Shown in pieces: positions 18,061 to 26,110 of a stretch of DNA of 64,000 bases. The translations under genes were made by a program, and so were the position numbers. The notes beneath the pieces were generated by a model. The model did not search any database. It was given only the letters and a program-made list of their open reading frames with translations, and was not told the origin of the DNA. The DNA is from Pseudomonas anatoliensis. GTDB taxonomy: Bacteria > Pseudomonadota > Gammaproteobacteria > Pseudomonadales > Pseudomonadaceae. Where the stretch lies: the NCBI RefSeq assembly GCF_017976235.1, contig NZ_JACVHC010000003.1:124001-188000 (forward strand), given 5' to 3'. Position 1 is the stretch's first letter, and each line of letters opens with the position of its first letter.

Positions 18061-18384
18061 ATGACAATGTCCAAAGACATCCAAATCATCAATGATGCCG
18101 AGGGCAACCCGGCCTTCGTGGTCATTCCTTACGCTCAATACGTCGCACAGAAAATGCAACCCGATCTGATCCCGCACGAGGTGGTCAGTCGATTGGTCGA
18201 CGGGGCGACACCAATCCGCGCCTGGCGCGAACATCTCAATCTGACACAGGAAGACGTGGCCAAGCGCCTGGGTATTTCCCAACCGGCGTTCGCTCAACAA
18301 GAAACGGTAGCGAAGCCACGCAAGGCAACCCGCGAGAAAATTGCAGCAGCGTTCGGCATCACGGCCAGTCAGCTTGAGCTGTAG
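18061..18384 (+). CDS. XRE-family HTH protein, antitoxin-like
   Basis: 107-residue DNA-binding protein. The N-terminal 45 residues (IINDAEGNPAFVVIPYAQYV) look like the short strand-rich segment seen in Phd/antitoxin-type proteins. The C-terminal half is an XRE/Cro HTH, with LNLTQEDVAKRLGISQPAFAQQE at about residues 60-82. An alternative ATG lies two codons in. No toxin gene is adjacent: upstream is lprI-like and downstream is DUF3010, so it is either an orphan antitoxin or a plain repressor. A perfect inverted repeat covers its promoter. Confidence 0.8.
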   Translation: MTMSKDIQIINDAEGNPAFVVIPYAQYVAQKMQPDLIPHEVVSRLVDGATPIRAWREHLNLTQEDVAKRLGISQPAFAQQETVAKPRKATREKIAAAFGITASQLEL

Positions 18385-18412
18385 GCAGCCCTCTTCATTC
18401 AAAGGAATTCCC

Positions 18413-18829
18413 ATGAACATCTGCGGCATCGAAATCAAAGGCAGCGAAGCGATCATCGCCGTGGCCGCTCTCGACGGTTCGACCCTGAGCCACATCCCTC
18501 TCGCCACCAAGAAAATCGCCCTCGACGATGACGACGAAGCGGCCAACGTCAAACGTTTCGCCGCGCAGGTCGCGTCGTTTGTGCGCGAAAATTCGATTGA
18601 CCGGATTGCGATCAAGAAGCGCAGCAAGAAGGGTGAGTTTGCCGGTGGGCCGACGACGTTCAAGATCGAGGGTGTGTTTCAGTTGCTCGATGGGTGTGAG
18701 GTGACGCTGCTGTCGCCGCAGACGATTAATGCGCAGGCGAAGAAGCATAATTTTGAGCTGCCAGGGACGCTGAACAAGTATCAGCATGAGGCTTACAAGG
18801 CCGCTTGCTCAGCGCTGGTGAAGAAGTAA
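18413..18829 (+). CDS. DUF3010 family protein
   Basis: 138-residue cytoplasmic protein of unknown function. It starts MNICGIEIKGSEAIIAVAAL, reminiscent of an RNase-H-like fold's first strands (G-I-E-I-K...A-I), followed by GGPTTFKIEGVFQLL and a basic C-terminus. AAGGA lies 8 bp before the ATG. It is 28 bp downstream of the HTH gene and could be in the same transcription unit. Whether DUF3010 could act as partner of that HTH protein is untested. The coding sequence ends close to a REP pair. Confidence 0.8.
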   Translation: MNICGIEIKGSEAIIAVAALDGSTLSHIPLATKKIALDDDDEAANVKRFAAQVASFVRENSIDRIAIKKRSKKGEFAGGPTTFKIEGVFQLLDGCEVTLLSPQTINAQAKKHNFELPGTLNKYQHEAYKAACSALVKK

Positions 18830-18837
18830 GCAAACAG

Positions 18838-18918
18838 CAAGATCAAAAGATCGCAGCCTTCGGCAGCTCCTACAGGGGATCTCATGTAGGAGCTGCCGAA
18901 GGCTGCGATCTTTTGATT
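18838..18918. repeat. REP pair, family A, outward-facing
   Basis: Arms are in the opposite order to most pairs: GATCAAAAGATCGCAGCC... then ...GGCTGCGATCTTTTGAT. The right arm ends two bases before the cdhR stop. It lies between convergent DUF3010 and cdhR. Confidence 0.9.
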
Positions 18919-18919
18919 T

Positions 18920-19915
18920 TCAGGCTTGTACAGTACGCCGGTCTTCTCGCGGACAGCGTGCGAACTTCGCCCGGTAGCTACGGGTGAAGTAGGACGGTGA
19001 TTCAAACCCGCAGGCGATGCTGACTTCGAGCACGCTCATATCCGTCTGGCGCAACAACTGCCGAGCCTTCTCCAGCCTTAAGCGCAGATAGAAATTGCTC
19101 GGCGTATCGTTCAGGTGCAACCGAAACAAACGCTCAAGCTGCCGCCGAGTGACTTTGATCGATTCCGCCAGTTGCAGCGTGCTCAGCGGCGGTTCGCTGT
19201 GCTGTTCCATCTCGCCAATAACCTGCACCAGTTTCTTGTTGTTGATGCCATAACGCGTGGCGACCTCCATGCGCTGGTGGTCTTTGCGCGGGCGGATGCG
19301 GCCTAACACAAATTGCTCGCTGACCTGGATCGCCAGTTGCGGGCCGTGGGCCTGGGCGATCAGATCGAGCATTAAATCGATGGAAGCGGTGCCACCGGCC
19401 GAGGTGATGCGCCGCCGGTCAATCTCGAACAGTTCCTGCGTCACGCTGAGCTGTGGATAAGATTCCTTGAACGCGTCGATCGCCTCCCAATGCAGGGTCA
19501 GGCGATGGCCCTCGAGCAGGCCCGCCTCGGCGAGGACGAAGCTGCCGGTGTCGATGGCGCCGAGGGTGACGCCTTCGTTATCCAGTCGGCGCAGCCAATG
19601 CTCGAGCGTCGGCGTGGCGAATTTCAGCGGTTCGAATCCGGCGACCACCAACAGCGTTGCGCCCTTCTTCAGCGGCTCCAGCGCCGCATCGGCGTTGACC
19701 GACATGCCATTGCTCGCCAGCACTGCCCCGCCATCGGCGCTGAGCACGTGCCAGCGGTACAGCTCGCCGCGAAAACGGTTGGCCACCCGCAGCGGTTCGA
19801 TCGCGGAGATAAAGCCGATCGCGGAAAACCCCGGCATCAGCAAAAAGTAGAAATCCTGGGACATGGGCGCACTCGGTTGGCGGGTAGCGTGAGATGTTGA
19901 TACGCCGTTTGTCAT
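18920..19915 (-). CDS. cdhR: Carnitine catabolism transcriptional activator CdhR
   Basis: GlxA-type AraC-family regulator (331 aa): an N-terminal DJ-1/GATase1-like sensor domain (about residues 20-190, FYFLLMPGFSAIGFISAIEPLRVANR) and a C-terminal AraC HTH domain (about 235-325, VTRRQLERLFRLHL and CGFESPSYFTRSYRAKF). It activates the carnitine genes in P. aeruginosa and lies divergent from caiX, as expected. An internal start MSQDFYFLLMPG at 19864 is possible. A DnaA-box 9-mer lies at 19452-19460. It is distinguished from gbdR by position and lower length. Confidence 0.88.
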   Translation of the reverse strand: MTNGVSTSHATRQPSAPMSQDFYFLLMPGFSAIGFISAIEPLRVANRFRGELYRWHVLSADGGAVLASNGMSVNADAALEPLKKGATLLVVAGFEPLKFATPTLEHWLRRLDNEGVTLGAIDTGSFVLAEAGLLEGHRLTLHWEAIDAFKESYPQLSVTQELFEIDRRRITSAGGTASIDLMLDLIAQAHGPQLAIQVSEQFVLGRIRPRKDHQRMEVATRYGINNKKLVQVIGEMEQHSEPPLSTLQLAESIKVTRRQLERLFRLHLNDTPSNFYLRLRLEKARQLLRQTDMSVLEVSIACGFESPSYFTRSYRAKFARCPREDRRTVQA

Positions 19916-19933
19916 CGTCGTTCAAGAGTGCAG

Positions 19934-19967
19934 GTCGCTACAGTGCAAGTGCCAGTCGCCGTAGTGC
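19934..19967. promoter_or_regulatory. Candidate CdhR operator (direct repeat) between cdhR and caiX
   Basis: A 13-bp direct repeat GTCGCnnnAGTGC occurs at 19934-19946 and 19955-19967, exactly 21 bp apart, in the 141-bp divergent gap. Two-turn direct repeats are the usual AraC-family dimer site. Assignment to CdhR rests on location. Confidence 0.5.
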
Positions 19968-20056
19968 GCTTTCACGGGCGCATTGCTGCGTAACTTTGCA
20001 TCACCGACGCATCAGACGCCGGAACCCACAATAAACGACCTGCCGAGGAACCCGAC

Positions 20057-21001
20057 ATGAAACGACTGATCAGCAGCTGTGTTCTTGCACTCAGCGGTAC
20101 CGCTTTCTTGAGCGCCAGCGTCATGGCGGCCGAACCCGCGTCTTGCCAGAACGTACGCATGGGCGTGGTCAACTGGACCGACGTGATCGCTACCAGCGCC
20201 ATGACCCAGGTCCTGCTCGACGGCCTCGGCTACAACACCAAACAAACCAGCGCGTCCCAGCAAATCATCTTCGCCGGGATCCGCGATCAGCGTCTGGACC
20301 TGTTCCTCGGCTACTGGAACCCGCTGATGACCCAGACCATCACCCCGTTCGTCGACGCCAATCAGGTCAAAGTCCTCGAAGCGCCAAGCCTGAAGGACGC
20401 CCGCGCCACCCTCGCCGTACCGACTTACCTGGCTGACAAGGGCCTGAAAACTTTCGCCGACATCGCCAAATTCGAGAAAGAACTGGGCGGCAAGATTTAC
20501 GGCATCGAGCCGGGTTCGGGCGCCAACACGCAGATCAAGGCAATGATCGCCAAGAATCAGTTCGGCCTGGGCAAATTCCAACTGGTCGAATCAAGCGAGG
20601 CCGGCATGCTCGCGGCGGTTGATCGCGCCGTGCGCCGCAAAGAGGCTGTGGTGTTCTTCGGCTGGGCGCCGCACCCGATGAACGTCAACGTGCAGATGAC
20701 TTACCTCACTGGCAGCGAAGACGCCCTCGGCCCGAACGAAGGTATGGCCACCGTATGGACGGTAACGTCGCCCAAATACGCCGAACAGTGTCCGAACATC
20801 GGTCGGCTGCTGACCAACCTGACGTACACCGCCGAAGACGAGAGCCGGATGATGCAACCGCTGCTCGATCACAAGGACGCCTTCGAATCCGCCAGGCAAT
20901 GGCTCAAGGATCACCCGCAAGACAAACAGCGCTGGCTCGAAGGTGTGACCACTTTCGACGGCAAACCGGCGGCTGAAAACCTGAAACTGACCAGCAAGTA
21001 A
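20057..21001 (+). CDS. caiX: Carnitine ABC-transporter substrate-binding protein
   Basis: 314-residue periplasmic binding protein of the choline/betaine type with signal peptide MKRLISSCVLALSGTAFLSASVMA. The body has the ligand-box signatures of the family: VVNWTDVIATSAMTQVLL, FLGYWNPLM, SSEAGMLAAVDRA and FFGWAPHPMN, whose aromatic residues form the quaternary-ammonium cage. No permease or ATPase is adjacent. In P. aeruginosa CaiX works with the shared ChoWV (CbcWV) core, here encoded 8 kb away at 29.3-31.4 kb. It is the first gene of the carnitine operon under CdhR control. Confidence 0.92.
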   Translation: MKRLISSCVLALSGTAFLSASVMAAEPASCQNVRMGVVNWTDVIATSAMTQVLLDGLGYNTKQTSASQQIIFAGIRDQRLDLFLGYWNPLMTQTITPFVDANQVKVLEAPSLKDARATLAVPTYLADKGLKTFADIAKFEKELGGKIYGIEPGSGANTQIKAMIAKNQFGLGKFQLVESSEAGMLAAVDRAVRRKEAVVFFGWAPHPMNVNVQMTYLTGSEDALGPNEGMATVWTVTSPKYAEQCPNIGRLLTNLTYTAEDESRMMQPLLDHKDAFESARQWLKDHPQDKQRWLEGVTTFDGKPAAENLKLTSK

Positions 21002-21022
21002 ATCACCCCTGAATCACCGCTT

Positions 21023-21043
21023 CGCAGCCCGACAAGGGCTGCG
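21023..21043 (+). promoter_or_regulatory. Intercistronic hairpin after caiX
   Basis: Perfect 8-bp GC-rich stem CGCAGCCC (21023-21030), loop GACAA, GGGCTGCG (21036-21043) in the caiX-cdhC gap, with no U-tract. It probably stabilises the caiX part of the mRNA, as is common after binding-protein genes. Confidence 0.6.
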
Positions 21044-21076
21044 GACAGACCCATCACGCCTGAAGGAAACCGCCTC

Positions 21077-21964
21077 ATGAACCACGACGTCATCATCACC
21101 TGCGCACTCACCGGTGCTGGCGACACGACCGCCCGCAGCCCGCACGTGCCGGTCACCCCGAAACAGATCGCCGCTGCAGCGGTGGAAGCCGCCAAGGCTG
21201 GCGCGACGGTCGTGCATTGCCATGTGCGCGATCCGCAGACCGGCAAGTTCAGCCGCGACGTGGCGCTGTACCGCGAAGTGATGGAGCGGATCCGCGAGGC
21301 CGACGTCGACATCATCGTCAACCTCACGGCCGGCATGGGTGGCGACCTGGAAATCGGCGCTGGCGAGAATCCGATGGAGTTCGGCCCGAACACCGATCTG
21401 GTCGGCCCGCTGACCCGCCTCGCTCATGTCGAAGAACTGCTGCCGGAAATCTGCACCCTCGATTGCGGCACGCTGAACTTCGGCGACGGCGACACCATTT
21501 ACGTCTCCACCCCGGCGCAACTGCGCGCAGGCGCCAAACGCATCACCGAGCTGGGCGTGAAGGCCGAACTGGAAATTTTCGACACCGGCCACCTGTGGTT
21601 CGCCAAGCAAATGATCAAGGAAGGTCTGCTCGACAACCCGTTGTTCCAGCTGTGCCTGGGCATCCCGTGGGGCGCGCCGGCCGACACTACCACCATGAAA
21701 GCCATGGTCGACAACCTGCCGGCAGACGCAGTGTGGGCCGGGTTCGGCATTGGCCGGATGCAGATGCCGATGGCGGCGCAAGCGGTGCTGCTCGGTGGCA
21801 ACGTGCGGGTCGGCCTGGAAGACAATCTGTGGCTGGACAAGGGTGTGCTCGCGACCAACGGTCAATTGGTCGAACGCGCCACCGAAATCCTCAGCCGCCT
21901 CGGCGCCCGCGTGCTGACCCCGGCTGAAGGCCGCCAGAAGATGGGCCTGACCCAGCGCCGCTAA
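21077..21964 (+). CDS. cdhC: 3-dehydrocarnitine cleavage enzyme (BKACE family)
   Basis: 295-residue beta-keto acid cleavage enzyme that reacts 3-dehydrocarnitine with acetyl-CoA to give betainyl-CoA and acetoacetate. It begins [17 protein letters not shown] and shows the BKACE signatures [15 protein letters not shown] (about residue 45, His metal ligands) and NLTAGMGGD (about residue 83). GAAGGA lies upstream of the ATG. It is second in the caiX-cdhC-cdhA-cdhB series. A REP pair separates it from cdhA. Confidence 0.93.
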   Translation: MNHDVIITCALTGAGDTTARSPHVPVTPKQIAAAAVEAAKAGATVVHCHVRDPQTGKFSRDVALYREVMERIREADVDIIVNLTAGMGGDLEIGAGENPMEFGPNTDLVGPLTRLAHVEELLPEICTLDCGTLNFGDGDTIYVSTPAQLRAGAKRITELGVKAELEIFDTGHLWFAKQMIKEGLLDNPLFQLCLGIPWGAPADTTTMKAMVDNLPADAVWAGFGIGRMQMPMAAQAVLLGGNVRVGLEDNLWLDKGVLATNGQLVERATEILSRLGARVLTPAEGRQKMGLTQRR

Positions 21965-21981
21965 ACCTACACACAATCTCT

Positions 21982-22070
21982 CCTGTAGGAGCTGCCGAAG
22001 GCTGCGATCTTTTGATCTTGTTTCTAACAATCAAAGTCAAAAGATCGCAGCCTTCGGCAGCTCCTACAGG
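21982..22070. repeat. REP-type inverted pair, family A, inside the carnitine operon
   Basis: Inward-facing pair with the GAAGG/CCTTC tip filling most of the 132-bp gap between cdhC and cdhA. Confidence 0.9.
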
Positions 22071-22096
22071 GATCGCCTTCTTTCAGGAAAAACCCT

Positions 22097-23062
22097 ATGA
22101 GCTTTATCACCGAAATCAAAACCTTCGCCGCTCTGGGCAGCGGTGTCATCGGCAGCGGCTGGGTCGCGCGTGCCCTCGCCCATGGCCTCGACGTGGTCGC
22201 CTGGGACCCGGCACCCGGCGCTGAAGCGGCATTGCGCAAACGCGTCGCCAACGCCTGGGGTGCACTGGAAAAAAACGGTCTGGCACCGGGCGCATCACAG
22301 GATCGCCTGCGTTTTGTCGCGACCATCGAAGAATGCGTGCGCGATGCCGATTTCATTCAGGAAAGCGCTCCGGAACGTCTGGAACTGAAACTGGAATTGC
22401 ACAGCAAAATCAGCGCATCCGCCAAGCCGAACGCGTTAATCGGTTCCAGCACTTCAGGCCTGCTGCCGAGCGAGTTTTACGAGAGCTCGACCCACCCGGA
22501 ACGCTGCGTGGTCGGCCATCCGTTCAATCCGGTCTACCTGCTGCCGTTGGTGGAAGTCGTCGGCGGCAAGAACACCGCGCCTGAGGCCGTGCAAGCGGCG
22601 ATGAAAGTCTACGAATCCCTCGGCATGCGTCCGCTGCACGTGCGCAAGGAAGTGCCTGGATTCATCGCCGACCGTTTGCTTGAAGCGCTGTGGCGCGAGG
22701 CGCTGCACCTGGTCAACGATGGCGTGGCGACTACAGGTGAGATCGACGATGCGATCCGCTTTGGCGCGGGTCTGCGCTGGTCGTTCATGGGCACGTTCCT
22801 GACTTACACGCTGGCCGGTGGTGATGCCGGGATGCGCCACTTCATGTCGCAATTCGGCCCGGCCTTGCAGTTGCCGTGGACCTATCTGCCGGCGCCGGAG
22901 CTGACCGACAAGTTGATTGATGACGTGGTCGATGGCACCAGCGAGCAGCTTGGCGAACGTAGCATTTCGGCACTGGAGCGCTATCGTGATGATTGCTTGT
23001 TGGCGGTGCTTGAGGCGGTCAGGACTACCAAGGAAAAGCATGGGATGAGTTTCAGCGAGTGA
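22097..23062 (+). CDS. cdhA: L-carnitine dehydrogenase
   Basis: 321-residue NAD-dependent dehydrogenase of the 3-hydroxyacyl-CoA dehydrogenase family that oxidises L-carnitine to 3-dehydrocarnitine. The Rossmann motif [17 protein letters not shown] is near the N-terminus, and the catalytic His lies in [18 protein letters not shown] (about residue 140). An upstream CAGGAAAAACCCT serves as ribosome site. It acts before CdhC in the pathway but is encoded after it. The downstream gap to cdhB is 241 bp, with a family-D palindrome pair. Confidence 0.93.
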   Translation: MSFITEIKTFAALGSGVIGSGWVARALAHGLDVVAWDPAPGAEAALRKRVANAWGALEKNGLAPGASQDRLRFVATIEECVRDADFIQESAPERLELKLELHSKISASAKPNALIGSSTSGLLPSEFYESSTHPERCVVGHPFNPVYLLPLVEVVGGKNTAPEAVQAAMKVYESLGMRPLHVRKEVPGFIADRLLEALWREALHLVNDGVATTGEIDDAIRFGAGLRWSFMGTFLTYTLAGGDAGMRHFMSQFGPALQLPWTYLPAPELTDKLIDDVVDGTSEQLGERSISALERYRDDCLLAVLEAVRTTKEKHGMSFSE

Positions 23063-23082
23063 TGCGTTTGGCATGACAATGC

Positions 23083-23260
23083 AGCCCTCACCCTAGCCCT
23101 CTCCCAGAGGTAGAGGGGACTGACCGAGGTGCTCTTGCGAGTTACACCGACCTGAATTACCGAGCCGAACTCAGGACTTGAAAAGCTTGAAGATCTGCTC
23201 CCTTTCCCCCTGGCCCCCTTGGGGGCGGTCCGACGTTTCGGGAGGGCTGGGGTGAGGGGA
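23083..23260. repeat. Palindromic pair, family D
   Basis: CAGCCCTCACCCTAGCCCTC at the left is matched in inverted orientation by GGGCTGGGGTGAGGGG at 23244-23259, about 120 bp apart. It fills the cdhA-cdhB gap. Confidence 0.75.
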
Positions 23261-23303
23261 TTGCTTTTGATCTTCACCACCAACCTTCTGCCGGAACCCA
23301 ATC

Positions 23304-23780
23304 ATGCCCACCCTCACCACCTACCAAACCCGCATCATCCCCGACTGGGTCGACTACAACGGCCACCTGCGCGATGCCTTCTACCTGCTGATTTTCAGCT
23401 ACGCCACCGATGCCCTGATGGATCGCCTCGGCATGGACAGCAACAACCGCGAAGCCAGCGGCCACTCGCTGTTTACCCTCGAACTGCACCTCAACTACCT
23501 GCACGAAGTGAAGCTCGATACCGACGTCGAAGTGCACACGCAAATCATCGGCCACGACAGCAAACGCCTGCACCTCTATCACAGCCTGCACAAAGTCGGC
23601 GATCCCCAGGAACTGGCCGGCAACGAGCAAATGTTGCTCCATGTTGATCTTGCCGGCCCACGCTCGGCACCGTTCACCCCCGACACGCTGAATCACCTGC
23701 AAGCCATGGTCGCCGCGCAAACCGATCTGCCCGCCCCCGCTTACATCGGCCGCGTCATCGCTCTGCCGCCTGCCAGATAG
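23304..23780 (+). CDS. cdhB: Betainyl-CoA thioesterase
   Basis: 158-residue hot-dog fold acyl-CoA thioesterase that hydrolyses betainyl-CoA to glycine betaine and CoA, the last carnitine-specific step before the GbcAB route. The 4-hydroxybenzoyl-CoA thioesterase-type signature IPDWVDYNGHLRDAFYLLIF with the catalytic Asp is at about residues 12-32, followed by FTLELHLNYLHEVKLDTDVE. It is last of the carnitine cluster; the preceding REP-like palindrome may mean partly separate expression. Confidence 0.9.
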   Translation: MPTLTTYQTRIIPDWVDYNGHLRDAFYLLIFSYATDALMDRLGMDSNNREASGHSLFTLELHLNYLHEVKLDTDVEVHTQIIGHDSKRLHLYHSLHKVGDPQELAGNEQMLLHVDLAGPRSAPFTPDTLNHLQAMVAAQTDLPAPAYIGRVIALPPAR

Positions 23781-23794
23781 ACCGGGTTATCGTT

Positions 23795-23888
23795 CATCGC
23801 GGGCAAGCCCGCTCCCACAGGGTTAGGCGTCGGTCACATTTTTGTGATCGACACCAAACCCTGTGGGAGCGGGCTTGCCCGCGATGGC
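23795..23888. repeat. REP-type inverted pair, family B' (GCGGGCTTGCCCGCGATG)
   Basis: Inward-facing pair CATCGCGGGCAAGCCCGCTC / GAGCGGGCTTGCCCGCGATG just after cdhB. It differs from family B by the GGGC/GCCC stem tip. Confidence 0.9.
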
Positions 23889-23925
23889 GTCCGCAAAACC
23901 AACTCAGACTTCCTGATTCACAGCC

Positions 23926-23964
23926 AAAAAAAAGCCCCGATACCAGCCGTGACAGGATCGGGGC
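23926..23964 (-). terminator. Rho-independent terminator (minus strand)
   Basis: Stem GCCCCGAT / ATCGGGGC (arms 23957-23964 and 23934-23941) followed on the minus strand by eight T residues (23926-23933). The T-run is on the minus strand only, so it does not serve cdhB. Confidence 0.8.
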
Positions 23965-24067
23965 AGAGGCTACTGTTGAGGAGCTGCGATGCGAGGGTGA
24001 CCAAACCTTCGTGTTGCAAGCTGAGTCCAGTGTGCCTACTCCCCTGCACTCCGAGTTAGCCGAAAAC
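23926..24067 (-). ncRNA. Candidate small RNA upstream of its own terminator, between cdhB and gbdR
   Basis: A canonical rho-independent terminator on the minus strand (23926-23964) has no minus-strand gene feeding it: the nearest, gbdR, ends at 24552 with a family-B repeat pair and a plus-strand ORF in between. A plausible minus-strand promoter TTGTCG-N16-TATGAA (24101-24074) would start RNA near 24067, giving a transcript of about 140 nt. No ORF is evident. Sequence and position are seen; the RNA itself is inferred. Confidence 0.4.
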
Positions 24068-24175
24068 GACCTGTTCATAGCCGTCGCGGCCACTGCGACA
24101 AATCGCTCTTGCCGTCACTTCACCCGCCTACCAGAATCGAACCACGACCTCCGTTGCCGAAGAAGGATTCGCCTC

Positions 24176-24439
24176 ATGATGTATGCCGACTTGATTGATC
24201 AGGAAGACCTGTTGGGCCAGCTCAAGGCATTGGGATTTCAGGTGCCGAGTGGCTCCACGGCCGAGCAGGCTTGTGAGTGCGCGGTGCGTGGCCTGGATAA
24301 TGTCAGGGCATCCGAGCTGCGCAAGATGGTCAAGGACATGTACACCAGTGGCGCAAGCATTCAACCGGCGGTGCGTCAGGCCATCGACAAACAGTTGCTG
24401 CCAGCGTTGGCGGACTATCAGCAAAGCCATAGCGCCTGA
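24176..24439 (+). CDS. Small hypothetical protein between cdhB and gbdR
   Basis: 87-residue cytoplasmic protein of unknown function, MMYADLIDQEDLLGQLKALGF..., predicted mostly helical and acidic in its first half with a basic patch ELRKMVKDMY near residue 50. AAGGATTCGCCTC precedes two tandem ATGs; either could start it. The longer frame back to 24011 has no ribosome site and unusual composition. It lies convergent with gbdR between family-B repeats. The GC-rich third positions and the good ribosome site support a real gene. Confidence 0.6.
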   Translation: MMYADLIDQEDLLGQLKALGFQVPSGSTAEQACECAVRGLDNVRASELRKMVKDMYTSGASIQPAVRQAIDKQLLPALADYQQSHSA

Positions 24440-24446
24440 CGAACCG

Positions 24447-24538
24447 CCATCGCTGGCAAGCCAGCTCCCACAGTGATCCGGGTGAACACAACATTTGTGT
24501 CCAACACAGATCCTGTGGGAGCTGGCTTGCCAGCGATG
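24447..24538. repeat. REP-type inverted pair, family B
   Basis: Inward-facing CATCGCTGGCAAGCCAGCTC / GAGCTGGCTTGCCAGCGATG pair between the small ORF and the gbdR stop. Confidence 0.9.
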
Positions 24539-24551
24539 AAAGCGCCTCGGT

Positions 24552-25655
24552 CTACAGCCTTACACTGGCAAACGTCGACTCATTGCGCGCCTGGCTCAGC
24601 GCCGACATCGGCCCCGAAAGCGGCGACATCACAATCGCCTGCGGCAGCGGCAGCATCGCCACTTGCTGGGTGGTGTTGGAGCCTACGCGCTCGTCACGCG
24701 GCGGAATGCCGAAGTATTCGCGGTAGCACTTGGAGAAGTGCGGCGTCGACACGAAACCACACACCGATGCCACTTCGATGATCGACATCGGCGTCTGCTT
24801 GAGCAACTGCCGGGCGCGAATCAGGCGCAGCTTGAGGTAGTAGCGCGAAGGCGAACAGTGCAGGTATTTCTGAAACAGGCGCTCCAGCTGCCGGCGCGAC
24901 ACGGCGACGTACACCGCCAGTTCATCGAGGTCGATTGGCTCTTCCAGATTGGCTTCCATCAGCGCGACGATTTCCTGCAATTTCGGCTGGTTGGTGCCGA
25001 GCATGTGCTTGAGCGGCACACGCTGGTGATCCTGCTCGTTGCGGATACGCTCGTAGACGAACATTTCCGAGATCGCGGCGGACAGTTCACGGCCGTGATC
25101 GCGGCTGATCAGGTGCAGCATCATGTCCAGCGGCGCGGTGCCGCCGGAGCTGGTGAAACGGTTGCGGTCGAGGGTGAACAAGCGGGTGCTCATCGCCACG
25201 CGCGGGAAAGCTTCCTGCATCGCCGCCAGACACTCCCAATGCACGCTGCAATCGAAACCGTCGAGCAGACCGGCGCAGGCCAGGGCCCAACTGCCGGTGC
25301 ACACGGCACCGAGGCGCTTGGACTGACGCGCCTGGCTTTGCAGCCACGAAACGTGTTCACGGGTAACGGTGCGCTGGATGCCGATGCCACCGCAAACAAT
25401 CACAGTGTCCAGCGGCGGCGCTTTGTGCATGGAGGCGTCGGGGGTGATTTGCAGACCGTCACTGGCCCACACCTGGCCGCCATCGACGGTGAGGGTGCTC
25501 CAGCGATACAGCTCGCGACCGGACAATTGGTTGGCCATGCGCAGAGGTTCTACTGCGGAGGCCAGAGAAATCAGCGTGAAATTGTCCAGCAGCAGAAAGC
25601 CGATGGATTGAGGCGCACGGTTCTGGGGTTGGGCCCCGGAGTTGAACGACGTCAT
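24552..25655 (-). CDS. gbdR: Glycine betaine/dimethylglycine-responsive activator GbdR
   Basis: 367-residue GlxA-type AraC-family activator. The N-terminal DJ-1/GATase1-like domain (about residues 18-200, IGFLLLDNFTLISLASAVEPLRMANQ) is the presumed ligand sensor; the C-terminal AraC HTH (about 240-345) contains VSRRQLERLFQKYLHCSPSRYY and CGFVSTPHFSKCYREYFG. In P. aeruginosa GbdR senses glycine betaine and dimethylglycine and activates gbcAB, dgcAB, the sox operon and the transporter genes, all present in this window. The start MTSFNSGAQPQNRAPQSIGF has AGGAGAT upstream. Confidence 0.93.
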   Translation of the reverse strand: MTSFNSGAQPQNRAPQSIGFLLLDNFTLISLASAVEPLRMANQLSGRELYRWSTLTVDGGQVWASDGLQITPDASMHKAPPLDTVIVCGGIGIQRTVTREHVSWLQSQARQSKRLGAVCTGSWALACAGLLDGFDCSVHWECLAAMQEAFPRVAMSTRLFTLDRNRFTSSGGTAPLDMMLHLISRDHGRELSAAISEMFVYERIRNEQDHQRVPLKHMLGTNQPKLQEIVALMEANLEEPIDLDELAVYVAVSRRQLERLFQKYLHCSPSRYYLKLRLIRARQLLKQTPMSIIEVASVCGFVSTPHFSKCYREYFGIPPRDERVGSNTTQQVAMLPLPQAIVMSPLSGPMSALSQARNESTFASVRL

Positions 25656-26110
25656 CGCGGTATCTCCTCACACAAAGCGGGTGATGGCCTCAGGCGGAGG
25701 CTCTTGTTATTGCCGGCGCTCTCGCAAGGGAGGCGGGCTTTGTTATGACAGAGCAATTGCCATGCCTAAAATTGAATGGCCGTTCAATAACTCCTGAAAA
25801 CGACGTCGCGACGTGTCTATTCGAGACGTCCGACAAAAGGTATTTCGAAGTGCCATCAACGCCAGTGAAAGCTCTGCCCCGTTGCGTGTGAGCATATCGG
25901 TAGCACTTGTGGGAACTGGCCTGCGCGCGGTTGCTGCGCAGTGTCACCGCACGCACGGGTGACGGGCGGTAGCAGGCGCTGGTACGCGTCACGGGGCAGG
26001 AATGCTCTTATCTGATTACGACGCGCTAAAAGGTGGCGCGCCGGGTTGGAAGTGTTCCGTTAGCGAGCAGTTTTGACTGGTCTGACTCTCCACCCTTTTC
26101 CAAATCAAAC
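25656..26110. promoter_or_regulatory. gbdR upstream region with two palindromes
   Basis: This non-coding stretch holds ATTGAA-N6-TTCAAT (25771-25788), whose half-sites resemble the betT-betI operator but with wider spacing, and a perfect 12-bp palindrome ACGTCGCGACGT (25803-25814). Both are 115-160 bp before the gbdR start and could be regulatory. The rest (25815-26110) shows no gene or recognisable element. Confidence 0.35.

Noticed and set aside
24125-24165. Minus-strand GTGGTTCGATTCTGG looks like a tRNA T-arm or tmRNA end.
   Set aside because: No acceptor, D or anticodon stem pairs around it and the flanks do not close; the resemblance is limited to the TTCGATT loop.
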